NCBI GenBank assembly: GCA_023846275.1
Contig: CM043874.1
Span: 30,849,630 to 30,913,629 of the forward strand
DNA length: 64,000 nucleotides
Reading direction: 5' to 3'
Source: Vanilla planifolia
Taxonomy: Eukaryota; Streptophyta; Magnoliopsida; Asparagales; Orchidaceae
Shown: positions 1 to 14,700 of the stretch, piece after piece
Layout of the letters: every line of letters begins with the position of its first letter
Position numbering within the stretch: position 1 is the first letter of the stretch
Translations under genes and position numbers: made by a program
The notes under the pieces: model-generated
The model's database searches: none
The model's input: only the letters and a program-made list of their open reading frames with translations
Told to the model about the DNA's origin: nothing

Positions 1-2949
1 TATTAATGTCACAATTATTATTTTAAACATTGCCTATAATTTATATCCTATTTACATAAATATTTTATGTTAGTCCTTTTATTTTTGTGTGAACCAAGTA
101 ATCAACCATACCATAATAAACACATGCACATATAATTCATGTTGAATCAAAATTCAGAACAACCACATGTGAATTTATTTAAATATATATATATAATTTA
201 CTAATATATTTATATCATAATTACTAAGTTTACAAACTAAATTAGAGTTGAAAATTTCTTGTATAATCTTAACTTTATTAAGAATTCTTACAAAGTCATG
301 CATGTATATGAAATATTATATAATATTATATAATCTATAACTTTTATAGGATCACATAGTTCAAAAGAATTCTCCCTATTCTCCTTATGTTCTTATTACA
401 TCATATTGTATAATTTTATCAATTATATCATATGATTAATACTACTCTTTTCCATCAATTTATCTAATCCATCCATTTATTTGATATATATATAATTGAA
501 CAATACAAAATCACATAATAAAATATAGTTTCTACAAATTTTTCCATCTGTTTGTTTCTCCCTTATTTAGCAAATTATCATATTATATGATTGGCCTCAT
601 CATATAGTACAATCAATTTTACTATCCCTTTTTATTAACTAGCAAATAATATAATTTGCTCTTTTAATCTGTTATTGCCTATTGACATTGATGAATGTAA
701 AATCCATACAAAAAGAGGGTGAATTGTGAAAAATTATAAATTCAACTAATCTCAAATATTGCAACATAAATCTTTTAATAGTTTTATGGCTCATATAAAA
801 TTTGTTTTATAAATTATTTACTTTAAAAACATTTTTGTGGAGTATACATGAGAAAGTAATGATAAAATATGATCTTTAAGTGGTTTAATCCAAAAATAAG
901 ATTTATATTCCATGACAATTAATTTTTTAGGCTTGCACTAAATTGCTCCATTTTATCAAAGGATCAAGCCATATAAGGGGTTCGAGAACTCATAATACAC
1001 TAGGTCAGAAGACCTCACAACACCAGACCAAAAGACTTTGTAACATCAATCTAAACAAAATCTATGATTAGGGGGCTAAAGAACCTTACATGTCATTGGG
1101 CTATATAATGATCCAAAGTCCAATATAAGATCAATTATAAAGTCCTAACAATAAGACATAATTAAAATAAAAGCTCAATTACAAAATCTTCTAACATTTT
1201 AAAAGAATACTAGCCCTCTTAGCCAAGCCCTTGCACCATCCTAAGATAATAATCGAGCCTTCACTCAAACCAAACCTTCATTTAGGGTCCAAAGCAAGAG
1301 CCTCTTCAAACAAAGGCCTCATCCAAAGCATGCACAAAAGACCCACCAAATGCTCATGTTCTTGGTTCAATGCTCAACTCTTTTTTTAAGGTTTCTTTAT
1401 GTTAAAGCCACAAACTAAGTATTTTAACAATCCTAACTAAAGACTATTATCACTTTGATTAGGGTCAACTTGAGAGTTATAAAACCTTAAATTTATTCAT
1501 CTTGACTAACCATGATCATGATAACCCTTCTTTGCTATTCTACTTGAACCTCCTTCTTACTTAACCTTTTTTAAGGCCTAGATCTGTGCCATTCCAAGCT
1601 TTTCATATATAAATTGAGGGCACTTATTTATCTTAGACAGTATCTAAGTTTTCTTGCGGTCTTAATCTTGTCTCTTATAGCCTTAATTGAGCCATGAACT
1701 CAAAGCATTAAGCTTACCTGAGGTACTATACTATGATTGGCTACAAGAAATTTATTGTTTAAGGTTTAACAAGGAAGTATAATTTGAAAAGGCACATGAT
1801 GAAGTATAAGATCTATAAGATATTACTAAAATTTACATCTTACCTTATTAAAATTAAGTTGTTATATGAAGGATAAACATATCATTCTTGGCATCACGAT
1901 TTTTCCTTAACTATGTTGTCATGTGATAAATTAATTTGGTAAGTCTAGTATCTTACATGCTCTTTATCATAAAAAGAAAGATCAATTTGCACTATTTGGT
2001 TCAAGAATCATATTTGACATCAAACAAATATAGATCAAAAGCTTCATGTAAAGAGCATAATGATAACAGTATAACATCAACTGGATCTAATCTCGTATAT
2101 GCTTTTAATTATAAATTTCTAACATCATGAGTTTGCCTTTACAAGTTAGATTTAGGTTTCATGTGACATAGCAATAACATCATAATATCAACCAATTACC
2201 ATCACAAGTATGCTTAATAATATACTTGATTCCTAACCAATCATATTCTAATTTATGTGTGTGATCTTAAGATTCATCTTATATTTAAACCCATGTAATG
2301 GACTACTCCAAGGAAAAGAATCTTTTTCCTCTTAATGCTTGTGGTTTCCTCCTCCTTTTCCTTGCTCATTGCTTGCCTCTCCTCATTGGATCCTCTTAAG
2401 TAAGGTCTTCCTTAATCTTTCTCACAATTAGGTTTTTTAAAGCTTAAAAAAACCACATATAAGACCTTATATAAAACTGGCTAACCAATTCTATAGTTAA
2501 GACACTTTTATAGAAATTGGCTAAGGTTTAATTGTCCATTCAATCACATGATTACCCCTTCCATTTCACTTAAGGAAACTACCTCATAATCCTTAATTTA
2601 GTTGGTAACTACTATCCTAAATTTAGGGTGCTACATGAAATGTAATGACTAGAGTTTAAGCTTATCCAAACTTTTTTAATTTAGCATAGTTCCAAGAAAA
2701 ATTCAAATTTCAAACCTTCTTACAACAACCCATCACCTTGAATCCTAATGTTTAGGCATTTCATGCTAGATAAGATTAACTCACATAGTTTGGGTTAATT
2801 AAAAATGCAAGGTCAACATTGCTTGAACATTAAGTGACATGATCTATGTGTGATAAACAAGTAAATTAGCTTAACCAATTAATTCTATAAGTACTAAATC
2901 AACCAATCAAGAAGGAAGACATACATTAGTCAGTCATATATTGTATATG
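1..2949. other. AT-rich decayed repeat DNA, no gene seen
   Basis: No open frame longer than about 65 codons looks protein-like here. The composition is very AT-rich and CpG is rare. The stretch from about 950 to 2650 is less AT-rich and holds pyrimidine-rich runs (near 2310-2420) that resemble the reverse complement of a decayed plant LTR. No ends or target duplication could be fixed, so I leave it as unassigned repeat-like DNA. Confidence 0.5.
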
Positions 2950-5120
2950 TTTGAGGATATAACAAATAAAGTTAGTTTTTAAAAATACTAGGAATATTGA
3001 TTAAAATATTAATATTTTAAATTATATTGGAAAGTTTACCACATTTTTAATGATGTCAAAAGTTTTATTTGATCCATTAAAGAGTATTCAATGAGGGGAA
3101 TATAATGGTAATGAGTTTGTAATATTTAGAGATATAATGAATTAATTATAAATTTTTAAAAATAATAGACCTACCTAATTTTGTGCAATTATTGAGGTTT
3201 GCTTTTGGTAAATTTACCATAAAAGCACCTCACATGTATAAGTTTAAAGTAGAGATAGGTTTGGAGTAATGAGGAAAGGATGAGCTATAAAAAAAGGAAG
3301 CTATTTGAGCAGGAATGAGAGAAAAAAAGAGATGAGAATAGAAAAGAAAGATAACAAAAAAAGAAGAGAGAAGAAAGAGAACCATTATGGAAGTAAAAGA
3401 AAGATAAAGTATAGTAAATTCAAGAGGAGATGCTAAGGTAGTGAAGGTAAGCTAAGGAGGGGATGTTATAGTAAGAAAAAACAAAAGGAAAGTCAGTGGG
3501 GTGAAGTGATAAGTTGAATTTAATTTTCTTCCCAAATTTAATAAATTTTACATTTTAATAAGAAATATTTTAACCATTTTATATTATAAATATTTGTTTT
3601 TTAAGAATTAGAATAAATTTGGATTTGATTAGAGTAAAAATGGTGTTGATTTAAAGTAGTTTATTCTTGAATAGAAAGGATGGTATGTTAGTGAGGTAGT
3701 AAGAAAATAACATGAGAAATGATTTTGAGAGTTTTATGAATAATAATATGGGTGCCATTTACATATTAAAAGGAAATATTTTGTAATTTGTGTGTATACT
3801 TGATATTGTACAACGTTAATAGTAAAGAGAGATTGATAAAAATATTTTATCTCAAATTTAGGTTGATAAATCTGATAATTAATAATATAGTATAATAATA
3901 TATTTTTATGTTAATGGTTTTACTTAGATTTCATAATATTTTGATTTTTATAATTTATGACATTTTGTTCATATGAAATTACTTGGATAATTGATTTGAC
4001 ATGATTCTATGTACATGTCATTTTGTTTGTTATGGTAATTATTAGTTGTTGCACATCAACATAAAAAGGATAAATAAAATAGAATGGAAATGTATCTTGA
4101 TTATGATATTGGAATACTATGTGCATGGCTATTAGATAGTAAAATATAATGCAAAAAGTTTACAACAAGTTTTCTCAAACATTATCCTCATATTATAATA
4201 CAAGAATTACTTATAAGGTCAAGATACCCTTATAGATGATGTGACATTATATGATATAAGGTAATGTTACTTTTAGGGTTAAGATACCCTTTATTGATAG
4301 ATATATAATCACCAATAGTTTATTCACAATGTGGTTGGGGTTAAGATACTATTTATTTTATTAGATATTGGTTGAGTTTTTATGATATTGATTATTGGAT
4401 CTAGAAGATAATGATTAAAAAAATTAGGCCACATGGAATATAATGTATGACAAATTAGGAATAAGGTAACATTCATAGAAAACATTATCTATTATTAAAT
4501 AAAATGAATAAAAAATTAGGAATAAGATAACATTCATGGGAAACACTTTTATGGCACTTAATATTATTGGTTGTTTCATGCTTTAGTTTCTAGATACTAT
4601 TTTATGCTATTATTTTTTATAAGTTATGTTATTGGATTTATTTGATGATCTCGAGTTTCATTAGTATTTACATTATAAGACATGCATTTATAGCACCTTA
4701 ACATTAGGATAAGAGGTTATGAGGGAAGATCATATCCCCGAGATGTAAGAGTAGGTAGTGTCTTATTTGAGTTTATATTATTGGCACAATGGATTTTAGT
4801 TTTGTACTTATTCTATGTTGGATAAATATATGTAGCTTTTGTATCTATAAACTTTAAATTATATTGATGTATTATTTTGTTTCTGTGGATTTATTTGGTT
4901 AGATTTGGAGAAAATATGCCTCACCATTAAGTCCTTATTGAGGTTTTAGTGCCCTCACCTATCACTTTATTTGTTCATACTCTCTAATTTATTTATATTA
5001 TTATGAATATGGTGAGGTGAGGCCTTGACAATATCGTGTAGTATGTTGAGTACATTGTAGAGTACAACAAGTTCCTAAAACCTATAGAAGTGTGATTTAG
5101 TAAGAAGGGAGTAAATTACT
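2950..5120 (+). repeat. LTR-like fossil repeat, probable Ty3/Gypsy, plus orientation
   Basis: This looks like an old solo or orphan LTR. A TATA-like run (TATAAAAAAA) lies at 3286-3296 and is followed by a long purine-rich tract to about 3510, a layout often seen in plant LTR promoters and leaders. Part of it (about 3110-3170) is recognisably similar to 8395-8455. The block at 4200-4540, with repeated 'aagatacccttt'-like words, resembles 42150-42420. No matching internal coding region adjoins it. Both ends are approximate and the family call is inference from similarity to other LTR-like blocks in this window. Confidence 0.4.
3286..3296 (+). promoter_or_regulatory. TATA-like box of the fossil LTR
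   Basis: An A/T run reading TATAAAAAAA sits just before a purine-rich stretch (about 3297-3510) within the LTR-like unit. Position and context fit the core promoter of a plant LTR. In a window this AT-rich, chance TATA words are common, so the support comes from context only. Confidence 0.3.
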
Positions 5121-7619
5121 AAGAATTAACATTTTGATTTTTAAGAAAATATTTTAAAAAATATTTTAAAGAATTTTTAATAAGTTTGAGCAAGTTTTTA
5201 AAAGTAATTTTGTCTAAATTTTAATTTTAGTTTAAAATGTGCTAATTTTCTTTTTATAATAATTTTTTTATGAAATTATGAAATAAAAAAACTAATAAAA
5301 ATTAAAAATATATACCAATGATTTTTAGTTTATTTGGCATAAACTCAAGCCTATGTTAACCCTTGACAAAAAATAGGCATGAAAAAATAATCAATATAAG
5401 CTTTTCATTAAAAGATGGGTAAGCTTATCCTTACAACAATGAAATAGAAAAAGTCATGCTACAATTGCCTTATAATAAAATAATATTAGCAAAAAGAGAA
5501 AAAGAAAGGAGCAATACAAATCTATATTTAATATGAACAAATTCTTATGTTGAATGAAATACTTAACAAGGTATAAATATTTTAATTTAATCAATTAAAA
5601 AAATGAGAAAAATAAAAGCTTAGCTAATTTGAAGAAGAAAGAGGAATTTAGAGTTTGATGAATAAGGATGCAACATAAGGGAGTTACGATGAGCACAAGT
5701 TGCTAATGGATTGAATGTCATAACAAAACTTTTTTTTCTAGATTTTTATAAAACTTTCATCAATTAATTTTGTTTGAATTTTTTTATTTATAAATAGTTT
5801 TAATAGCAAATACTAAATACACCAAAATAACTATTATTACTTTCACCAACATACATTTTTTTAATTAAAAATTATTATTCAAATAAAAAACTATAATAGC
5901 TCATAATAATGGCTAAAAGTGTCATTGCATAGGATCCACCTAATTGAAAGTACCCTGGAATATTCGATCACAAAAATTGTGTGATTAGATAAACTAGCAT
6001 TATTTATAAGTTAAGATTTGATCTGAATTATTAGATCTTAGTTATGATTAGATAGATTCATCTTGATTTGTGCTTATTTGAAAATTGGATGAGCTAACAC
6101 AAGTTTGATCACAAAAATTCTTAATCGGATGGTTCACATAACGTACTTATTCAGAGGGTCACCTGTGTGGAAAACATTCTACATTTTAGTCCCATAAGAT
6201 GTATTTATTCTTCTTTTTTCTCCTTATAACACTTTCACTATGCTCAAGAGTTAGTTTTTACAATTGGTGTTACTTTCCCTTAGTTCATTTAGGATTTAAT
6301 CATTCATGTTGCTAGTAAGATATTAAATTAATGATGCAAAAGTGATGCCCTGATCGCTTTATTGTTGCGAATGGGTTCAAGAGTAGTACCTTGGCTTGAA
6401 AATTTGGTATATAAGTTTATGATAGTTTAGTTCAAGTAGAATTAGGTTTTTTGATTTTTTTTATTTAATTAATTATCATTGAAACAAAAGTTTTGAAAGA
6501 TAAGAACAATGATTTTTAAGATGATTAGGGTATAATGATCAATGATATTAGAAGCCTAAATATTTTTCAAAGATGATTAATTTAAATTAAATTTTATTTT
6601 TGTGCCTTGTATGAATGATTTAAAAAAAATTAATATTCTAATTAAAAATAAAATTAAAATACCTAAAGTTAAATTTAAGATATTTTTATTAATGGTTTTC
6701 TACTTCATCCAAGATAATCTTCATGGGGTATGATATTTGTTCTTCTTTTTATTTAATTTCTCCCATGAATAAATATATTAGTTATCTAAAATTTAAAAAT
6801 TCACTTAACTAAATTTATTAAGACTGTGAAGGATTTATTTGCATCAAATAAAATATTATGACTAGGGTCATAACATCACTATACCTAATTAATGCTACAT
6901 TAGACCATCTGACCTTCTTATATCTAAATTGATTAAAATCAATTATATAACATGATCAGGACTACCATACTATATCATCCCTTATAGACGACAACAATCT
7001 TTCTAAAATTTATGTGGTTTCAATCCCAATTCCATTATAACTACTAAAAGTCATAACTCACTAAATCCTCATACATACTCCACGGAATGCGATGAATGGA
7101 ATAATGTTTCATTGAGTGTTCCTCTTATTTAATTCCCTACTAAGTTTATTCCACTCACTTAGATCCTACTATTTATGGTATTGAGTATGAGTCTTCTCAA
7201 ATAATGCACGGAAATAATTAGTTTCTACCCTTACCTAGCTATGTTGGTTGGTTTTGTGGACAATGGCACCATATGAACTTTGATAATTCATTTACTATGA
7301 ATGATTGGAATAAGAGCACACAGTATATTTTTTGACAAGTTGAATGTTAGCTCATACTGTTACAATGGTTTAGTTGACCTTAATCATGATAAGGTCATTA
7401 ATTTAATTTCCATTCATAATAATGTCCTTGCGGGCTATTTATGAAGAAGAAAGACTCAATTTCATTGACTATGTTTTGAATTAATTTTCACTGGCATCCT
7501 ATTTTATTTAAAAATAATGCATGAACATATCATTTAATTTATATAGATATTATATATATATATTATAATTTATTAAGATTTAACATAAAATTTAATTATA
7601 ATATAATAATATAATTATT
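5121..7619. other. AT-rich spacer, nothing recognised
   Basis: I find no coding similarity, RNA gene or defined repeat ends in this stretch. It is AT-rich with scattered homopolymer runs and is probably decayed transposon DNA. Confidence 0.45.
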
Positions 7620-8629
7620 ATATCATCATACCTTACTAATTATTTCTATTTAATAATATACATAGTAATAATAGATCAAGTTAAATTAAGTTCTATGTAG
7701 TATAAAGGATATGAATCTAACATCCATGAATGTGATAATAAAACTAAAATAAAAAATATTTAAAAAAATTATAAACCATTGATAAATATCAAATTCATAC
7801 TTATAACTGTACAACTCAATGTCACTTTCTAAGATACACCACCAAAAGTTTTAGGATATAACATTCAAAATAGTGTTTCAATAATAGCACTCATCTCACA
7901 TGCCACTTTCTTACCCTTTCTATAATAACTACTTTTTTATAACAATCAAGATGTGTTAATCCTTGAAGTCAAGCGAATAAGATTGTGATCAAGTATATTT
8001 GCAAGTGGTAATGGCAATGACTTAAGATATGTTATTTGTGCAAAATAATAGTAAAATAATGATAAAGTTTTTGAGAAATATAGGCTAAAATGATCAATCA
8101 ATACCCATACCTTTCTAAAATTTTAAGATAATTTATGTAAGGAGGAAATATTATAATAGCCCTAATGTTTACCTAGATCTTGATAAGAGAAACCTTGGAA
8201 AGCTAAAGGGATGATGTGTAGGTATGTTTAACTTCTAAAGTTTATTTTCTTGAATATGTTCCTTTTATGTAAAAACATTAAAATAATGATGAAACCTAAG
8301 AAAGTATGTCAATATCTCAAACTTGGTTTAAAATAATAGTTTAACATAATGATAGAAAGAACTCTTTGAGACAAACTCATCAATGTTGAGTTTGTAATAT
8401 TTGGAGACATAGAGAATTTATTATGAATTTTTAAATATTCTAGATATTATTATAATTTTGGAATTATGTTGATGGCAGATTGGTAATTCAAAAATTTTTA
8501 TGTAGAAGACTTATTTTGTTGGATAATAGATATGAAAATAATAAAATCTTATTGTGTTATATGCAAACCTTGAGTCAATTTTTTTTGCATGAAAAGAATG
8601 AGTTTTGTGGTGGTGGAAAAGCCAATTAA
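7620..8629. repeat. Dispersed LTR-like fragments beside the Tekay insertion site
   Basis: The segment 7635-7750 shares clear similarity with 34140-34260 (an 'aattatttctac/ttaataatatacat' block followed by a run of 'aataataat' words), where it lies next to a degenerate tRNA-Met primer site. The segment 8395-8455 is similar to 3110-3170. These are most simply pieces of old LTRs. The Tekay element interrupts this DNA at 8634/8635. Confidence 0.4.
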
Positions 8630-8634
8630 CTTTG
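8630..8634. repeat. Target-site duplication, left copy (CTTTG)
   Basis: The five bases CTTTG directly abut the left LTR and are repeated exactly after the right LTR at 19311-19315. A 5-bp duplication is what Ty3/Gypsy integrases leave, so it fixes both ends of the element and shows a single clean insertion. Confidence 0.93.
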
Positions 8635-11600
8635 TGTTACACCCCATTTTCCTAGGCTGATTTTTGGCATACATTTTTTTTTTTTTTTATATAGACAGCT
8701 CAGATCGTCCCATACCAACCTGAGTAGCCTACGAAAACATAGGATATAACACATCATTACACACCTACTTTCCTTAACAATGTGGATCCCATCTCCCGGG
8801 TACACCGTCAAATCAGGTTCATGACTCCTGAATTAACAGATGGACTCGCGCAATGTTACTCCTACTAGACCCAATACTCCTAACCCATACCGGTAGGAGA
8901 ACCGATCTAATAGAAGTCTGAACCCCCACGGTTAAGTTCCATAGTCATGTAATGACCTCACCATCAAACAAAAAGATATATAACATCCACAATAAAATAT
9001 GGCACTCCACACACCATACTCCAAGATAATAAAATAAAACAGTGAATGAAACTACATCACAAGAATAAGATCCAAGTCCAACAAGTGTAATATTATCCAA
9101 CCAGACATAAGACAGAATTACCCTCACATATTACATGACATATGAGAGTAACAATCTCATTAAATACATCCAACAGCAACAATCATCTAACCAGAATATC
9201 TCAGACAATCACCAATCAGAAATCCTTCACAAGCCTGCTGACCACGATCCCACCTAATCCGGTAGCGTCAAGTCTGCCGAGCCACTGAAAATATATAATA
9301 CAGGAATGAGCTACGCCCAGTAGGAAAGTCAGCTAGTAAAACTCACATGCAAGAGAAGGATAATAGCAAAAATACAGGAATACCGCATAACAATGTACGG
9401 TGGATAGGCACTCTCAGTCCCAGACTCCGACCAACCACAGCCACCCCAGTCACACCAGAGTAGCTCTCCTCTGGGCTACCAGGCAACGTGCCAGTGGGAA
9501 CGCCCATCTCGAAACACGCATGGCGCCTAAGCACCCGACACCGCAGTGTCTCTCGTCAATCAATCTCCTGGAGACTATAGACAGATCCAGTCACAAAATC
9601 TCTAGCCAACGTGAGACACCCCTGCCACCCTAAGGCGCGCAGGCCTACACACTTGGCTAGCCACTGCGAGACACCCCTGCCACCCTCAGGCGCGCAGGCC
9701 TACACACATGGACCAGGAGAGATCGACTCAGCCACCGTCCCAAAGAGTCCTCTACCAACAACTTCCATAGAAGCTCACGCCCCTACAGTCATTGCCAATC
9801 TCTAACTCCAAGATCCGGCAACATATGTCCAGGTACGACAAGGCGCATACCAGTCCACATGTATACTGTGGAAGCTAAGTCTGAACCGCACAGTTACCTA
9901 CCACAACTACCCTAAAACATCATATAGGGTCTATAGTAGTCCGGTCCAATATGCCAATCCATGAAATATGCCCACACTGAGTAAACTGACTCAATCCATG
10001 CCATTGTCATACAAGTAACACAACTGTACCAAAATTCTGATTGTTTCTGCAGCACCTAAGTGTCACATTTCCTTCCAACTAATTCAGCTGTACTGAATTC
10101 ATTGGTAATTTCCAACAGTCAATTTCAACTTGGCTACGTGATTTCCAAAAATCACATTTTCACACTTCAGGAAATTTTAAATTCCAAGTTTTTTTTTCCT
10201 TTTTCTGACTTTTCATAATTTAATAATTCCCGGAAATTCAATTACCGAATTTTCCTAATTTCCAAAATCAATTTCCGCCCCTTTTTCCATTTTTCAAAAA
10301 TTCGGAATAAAATTCCGAATTAAAATTCCGCATATCTTTTTTTTTTCGAAATTCGGATTAATTTCCGAATTAAATTTCCCACATTTCCATTTCCGAAAAA
10401 TTCGGATTAATCTTCCGAATTTAAAAATCCGCATTTCTTTTCTTCCGCGCCGCATATAATTATTAATAAAAATTATATAATTATAATTACTCAAATAATT
10501 AAACCGAATTTACTTAATCCGTCTCCTTCCTCCGCCCGGCGCCCGCGAAACCCTAGCCGACGAGTCCTCCGGAAAATTTCGTTTTCCCCGTCGATTTCCG
10601 GTGACCGAGATCAAGGAGAAGCAAAATCCGATGTTCATACTATCCTAATGTTTCAATAATGTCACTAATTCTAAGGTTCAATCAAAATTTTCCGCCGAAG
10701 TTTCATCCGATCCCCATTTTGACAATCTATGAAATTAAACATATTTAAGCATTTGAAAACACCTTAACATGATTTAGGCACATAATCAAATCAACATATG
10801 CTTGGAAAAATTCCGAATTCGACGGGTACAATTTATCCGAAAAAAAACCTAAAATGCTAAAATCGATAATTTGCATAAATCAATTCCAAAAACCACAACT
10901 TGCATGCTCAGGTAGCAATTTGCAATATATTCCATGCTTTTAATTTCTATTAAATAACTAATTTAAATCTGAATTTCCTACCTCGAAGACGCCGGCGACG
11001 GTGAAGCTCGTCCGCAGCTCGCCGCAGCTCCTCGCCGAACGAATTTGGTCTCAAACGACTCTCCTCGGTCTCGTGGATCTCCGGGCACAAAAAGCCCCTT
11101 GCCAGGCCGCCGGAATCACGCGCCGTACGCCGGGAATTTCCTCGCTATCGCCGTCGAACGAAAACCCTATTCGCTGTTTCGCGAGGGTTTTTATACCCCG
11201 GGCCGACACGGTGAACCCGTTACGCGTTCGACACGTTTTCGACACGTGAGCACCCGATACGCGCTGTCGACACGCTATCCACACGGTAAGCACACAATAC
11301 GCGCTGTCGACACGCTATCGACACGGTAAACACCCGATCAGCCGGTTCGATCTCACCCGCCGATCTCGACCGTCCGATCCGCTTATTAGAACGCACACGC
11401 AAACTCACCCGGCGAACCGCCTCCGCCTCCGCTGAACCGTTCCGGTCCGGTTCACGCGCGATAAAAAAAACGATTTCCGGTTTAATTTAATTAGATTTTC
11501 GAATTTCTAAAAATCTAATAAATCCAATTAAATAGAGAAAATTAATTAGAAATTCCTCGGTGCTCCGAAAAATTCCCAAAAGATTTCAGAAATTCCAATA

Positions 11601-11704
11601 GCCTACAATTGAGTTCCTGGCTCATCCTACTGTCGATTCGAAATCATCTAAGCCACAATTAATTTATTAAAGATCAAATACATAAAATTTTACCGGGTAT
11701 AACA
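8635..11704 (-). repeat. Tekay 3' LTR
   Basis: This 3,070-bp copy is repeated almost exactly at 16240-19310. Read on the minus strand it starts TGTTATACCC and ends GGGTGTAACA, giving the TG...CA termini. It contains the same internal repeats and TATA box as the 5' copy. It is 1 bp shorter than its partner because of a T-run near its outer end. Apparent short open frames inside it recur in the other LTR but resemble no known protein. Confidence 0.95.
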
Positions 11705-11717
11705 ATCTCCCCACCTT
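11705..11717 (-). other. Tekay polypurine tract
   Basis: On the minus strand, directly before the 3' LTR, lies a purine-rich AAGGTGGGGAGAT. Its position and composition match the polypurine tract that primes plus-strand synthesis in LTR retrotransposons. Confidence 0.85.
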
Positions 11718-11718
11718 A

Positions 11719-14700
11719 TCAGGAATTTCGCCCTCGAAATTCAGCAAGAAGTTCCGGCCATTTTTCAGCAACATCCTGCTCTAGCTCCCAGGTTGCCTCC
11801 CTTTCGTCATGTCTATTCCACAGAACCTTGACCATAGGAAACGACCTGTTCCTCAGCTGTCTGCTGCTCTCCTCGAGGATGCGAACTGGTAGTTCCACAT
11901 AAGAAGAATTTGGTGCCACTTGTAAACCAGGAAGATCATCACTGATGCAATGAGAAGGATCTGGCACATATTTCTTGAGATTCGAAACATGGAACACATT
12001 GTGAATCTCAGCCAGATGCTCAGGAAGTGCCAACCTGTAAGCCACTTCACCGATCCTCTCCAGAATAGGATAGGGTCCAATGTAACGAGGTCGAAGCTTA
12101 GAAGGCTTTCCAAACCTGAATAGACCCCGCATAGGACTGACCTTCAGGAATACCCTATCTCCCACAGAAAACTCAACAGCCTTGTGTTTAGGATCATAAT
12201 ATTTCTTCTGGCGATCCTGCACAGTACGTAATCTGTCCTGCAATAACTTGACTTCCGCTGTGGTCTCCTCTACAATCTGGGGTCCCCACACTCTCCTGGA
12301 ATCACCCTCCTCCCAACAAAGAGGAGATCTGCACCTACGCCCATACAACGCCTCGTAAGGTGCCATACCAATCGACGCCTGGAAACTGTTATTATACACA
12401 AATTCTACCAAGGTAACCGTCTGGCCCAGTCTGCTGAGTAAGTCTGTACGCTCAGGCGTAGCAAATCCTCTAAGGTCCGAATAGTCCGCTCAGACTGTCC
12501 ATCTGTCTGAGGATGATAAGCAGTACTGAACTTCAACTGTGTACCCATGGCAGTGTGTAAGCTCTTCCAAAACTGTGATGTGAACTTGGCGTCTCTGTCA
12601 GAAATAATAGATCGGGGAATCCCATGCAATCTGACAATCTGCTGAATATATTCCTCTGCCAACTGTGCTGTTGAATCCGTCTTCTTAATTGGTAAGAAAT
12701 GGGCTGACTTGGTCAATCGATCCACGATGACCCAAATGGCGTCAAAACCTTGTCTGGTACGAGGAAGACCAGTTACAAAGTCCATAGTGATGTCATCCCA
12801 TTTCCACTCCGGAATCGGCAATCTCTGCAGCAATCCCCCAGGTCTCTGGTGCTCGGCCTTAACTTGCTGACATGTAAGGCACTTTCTAACAAAAGCAGTA
12901 ACATCTGCCTTCAAACCTCTCCACCAGAAAACATTCCTCAAATTCCTGTACATCTTGACTTCTCCAGGGTGCATAGCCAAAGTTCCATAATGAGCCTCTC
13001 GAAGGATCCTCTCCCTGAACTCCTGATGTGATGGTACACACCAGCGACCCCTGAAGGTCAAAATGTCGTCTCTGAGAGCAAAGTCTCCTCCCAATCCCTG
13101 CGATGCCAACTCAATCTTCTCCTTCAGCTCTTCATCACAAAGCTGAAGGTCACGCATCTCAGATAACCAGTCAGCCCGAATAGTCAATGAGCTGAGTCTG
13201 TGAACCAGTCTCTGAATAGACAACTGTTCCTGACATCTTTCAACATTCCAATCCAAGTCTGGTATAGAGTCACAGACTAACATATTATGCACGACTGCGT
13301 GTCTGCTCAAGGCATCAGCCACTGGATTAGCCTTCCCCTCGCAGTAGTTTATTGTCAGCTCGTAATCCTTTATCAGTTCCAACCACCTCCTCTGCCTCAA
13401 GTTCAGTTCCTTCTGAGTGAACAGATACTTAAGACTCTTGTGGTCAGAGAAGCAATCTACAGGAACTCCGTACAAATAATGTCTCCATATCTTCAAGGCA
13501 AAAATGACAGCAGCTAACTCCAAATCATGAGTGGGATAATTCTTCTCATGATCCTTCAGTTGCCTCGAAGCATATGCTATAACTCTGTTATCCTGCATCA
13601 GTACGGCTCCCAAACCTATATGTGAAGCATCAGTGTACATCTGATACGGCTTCTCCTGTGTGGGTAACATCAATACTGGAGCGGTGCTAAGCCTCTGCTT
13701 CAGCTCTAGGAAACTGTTCTCACAACTCTCTGTCCACTCAAAAGATTTTCCCTTCCGGGTCAACTGGGTTAGTGGAGCAGCCAGTCTAGAAAAGTGAGGA
13801 ACAAATTTCCTATAGTATCCAGCCAAACCAAGGAAACTCCGGATCTCAGTGACAGAAGATGGCCGTTTCCAATCAATAATAGCTCGTATCTTGTTAGGAT
13901 CAACAGCCACGCCCTCCGCACTGACAATGTGTCCTAAGAATGCTATTGAGTCCAGCCAAAAAGAACACTTGGAGAATTTTGCATACAGCTCATTCTCCCG
14001 CAACATTGTAAGCACAGTCCTCAACTGATCTGCATGAGTATCCCTATCTCTGGAATAAATCAATATATCATCTATAAAGATGATCACAAACCGATCCAGA
14101 AAGGCATGAAAAACTCGATGCATCAGGTTCATAAATACTGCTGGAGCATTAGTCAATCCAAAAGGCAACACTGTGAACTCGTAATGTCCGTATCTAGTAC
14201 GGAATGCTGTCTTGGGTACATCAGAATCTCTAATCCGGATCTGGTGATAACCCGAGCGTAAGTCAATCTTGGAGAACACAGTTGCTCCCTGAAGTTGATC
14301 CAGCAAATCATCGATGCGTGGTAAAGGGTATCGGTTACGAATAGTAACCTTATTCAATTCCCTATAATCTACACACAGCCTCATACTACCATCTTTTTTT
14401 CTTGACAAATAAGACAGGGGCACCCCAAGGTGAACAACTGGGGCGTATGAGTCCCTTGTCTAATAAGTCCTGTAACTGAGTCTTCAACTCTGCTAGCTCG
14501 GCTGGAGCCATCCTGTAAGGAGCTCTAGCAATAGGAGCTACTCCTGCCTCCAAATCAATTGAAAACTCCACTTCCCTAGCTGGTGGAAATCCAGGCAACT
14601 CCTCTGGAAAAACCATAGGAAAGTCTCTCACCACTGGAATATCTGACATAGGGGTAGTGGTGGCTTGGCTATCGGTCACATATGCCAACCAACCAGTACA

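Noticed and set aside
3286-3510. Purine-rich tract considered as a polypurine tract or triplex element
   Set aside because: It follows a TATA-like box inside an LTR-like unit and is too long and mixed for a polypurine tract. The leader-like explanation is simpler.
9400-9805. Open frames of 64-77 codons inside the Tekay LTR, also at 17006-17411
   Set aside because: They are repeated in both LTRs, overlap tandem repeats, and are rich in Pro, His and Thr with no recognisable domain. They are chance frames in GC-richer DNA.
11001-11329. Overlapping open frames of 62-94 codons on both strands near the LTR TATA box, also at 18607-18935
   Set aside because: They arise from the CpG-dense 40-bp repeat and GC-rich sequence, run on both strands at once, and look nothing like a protein family.
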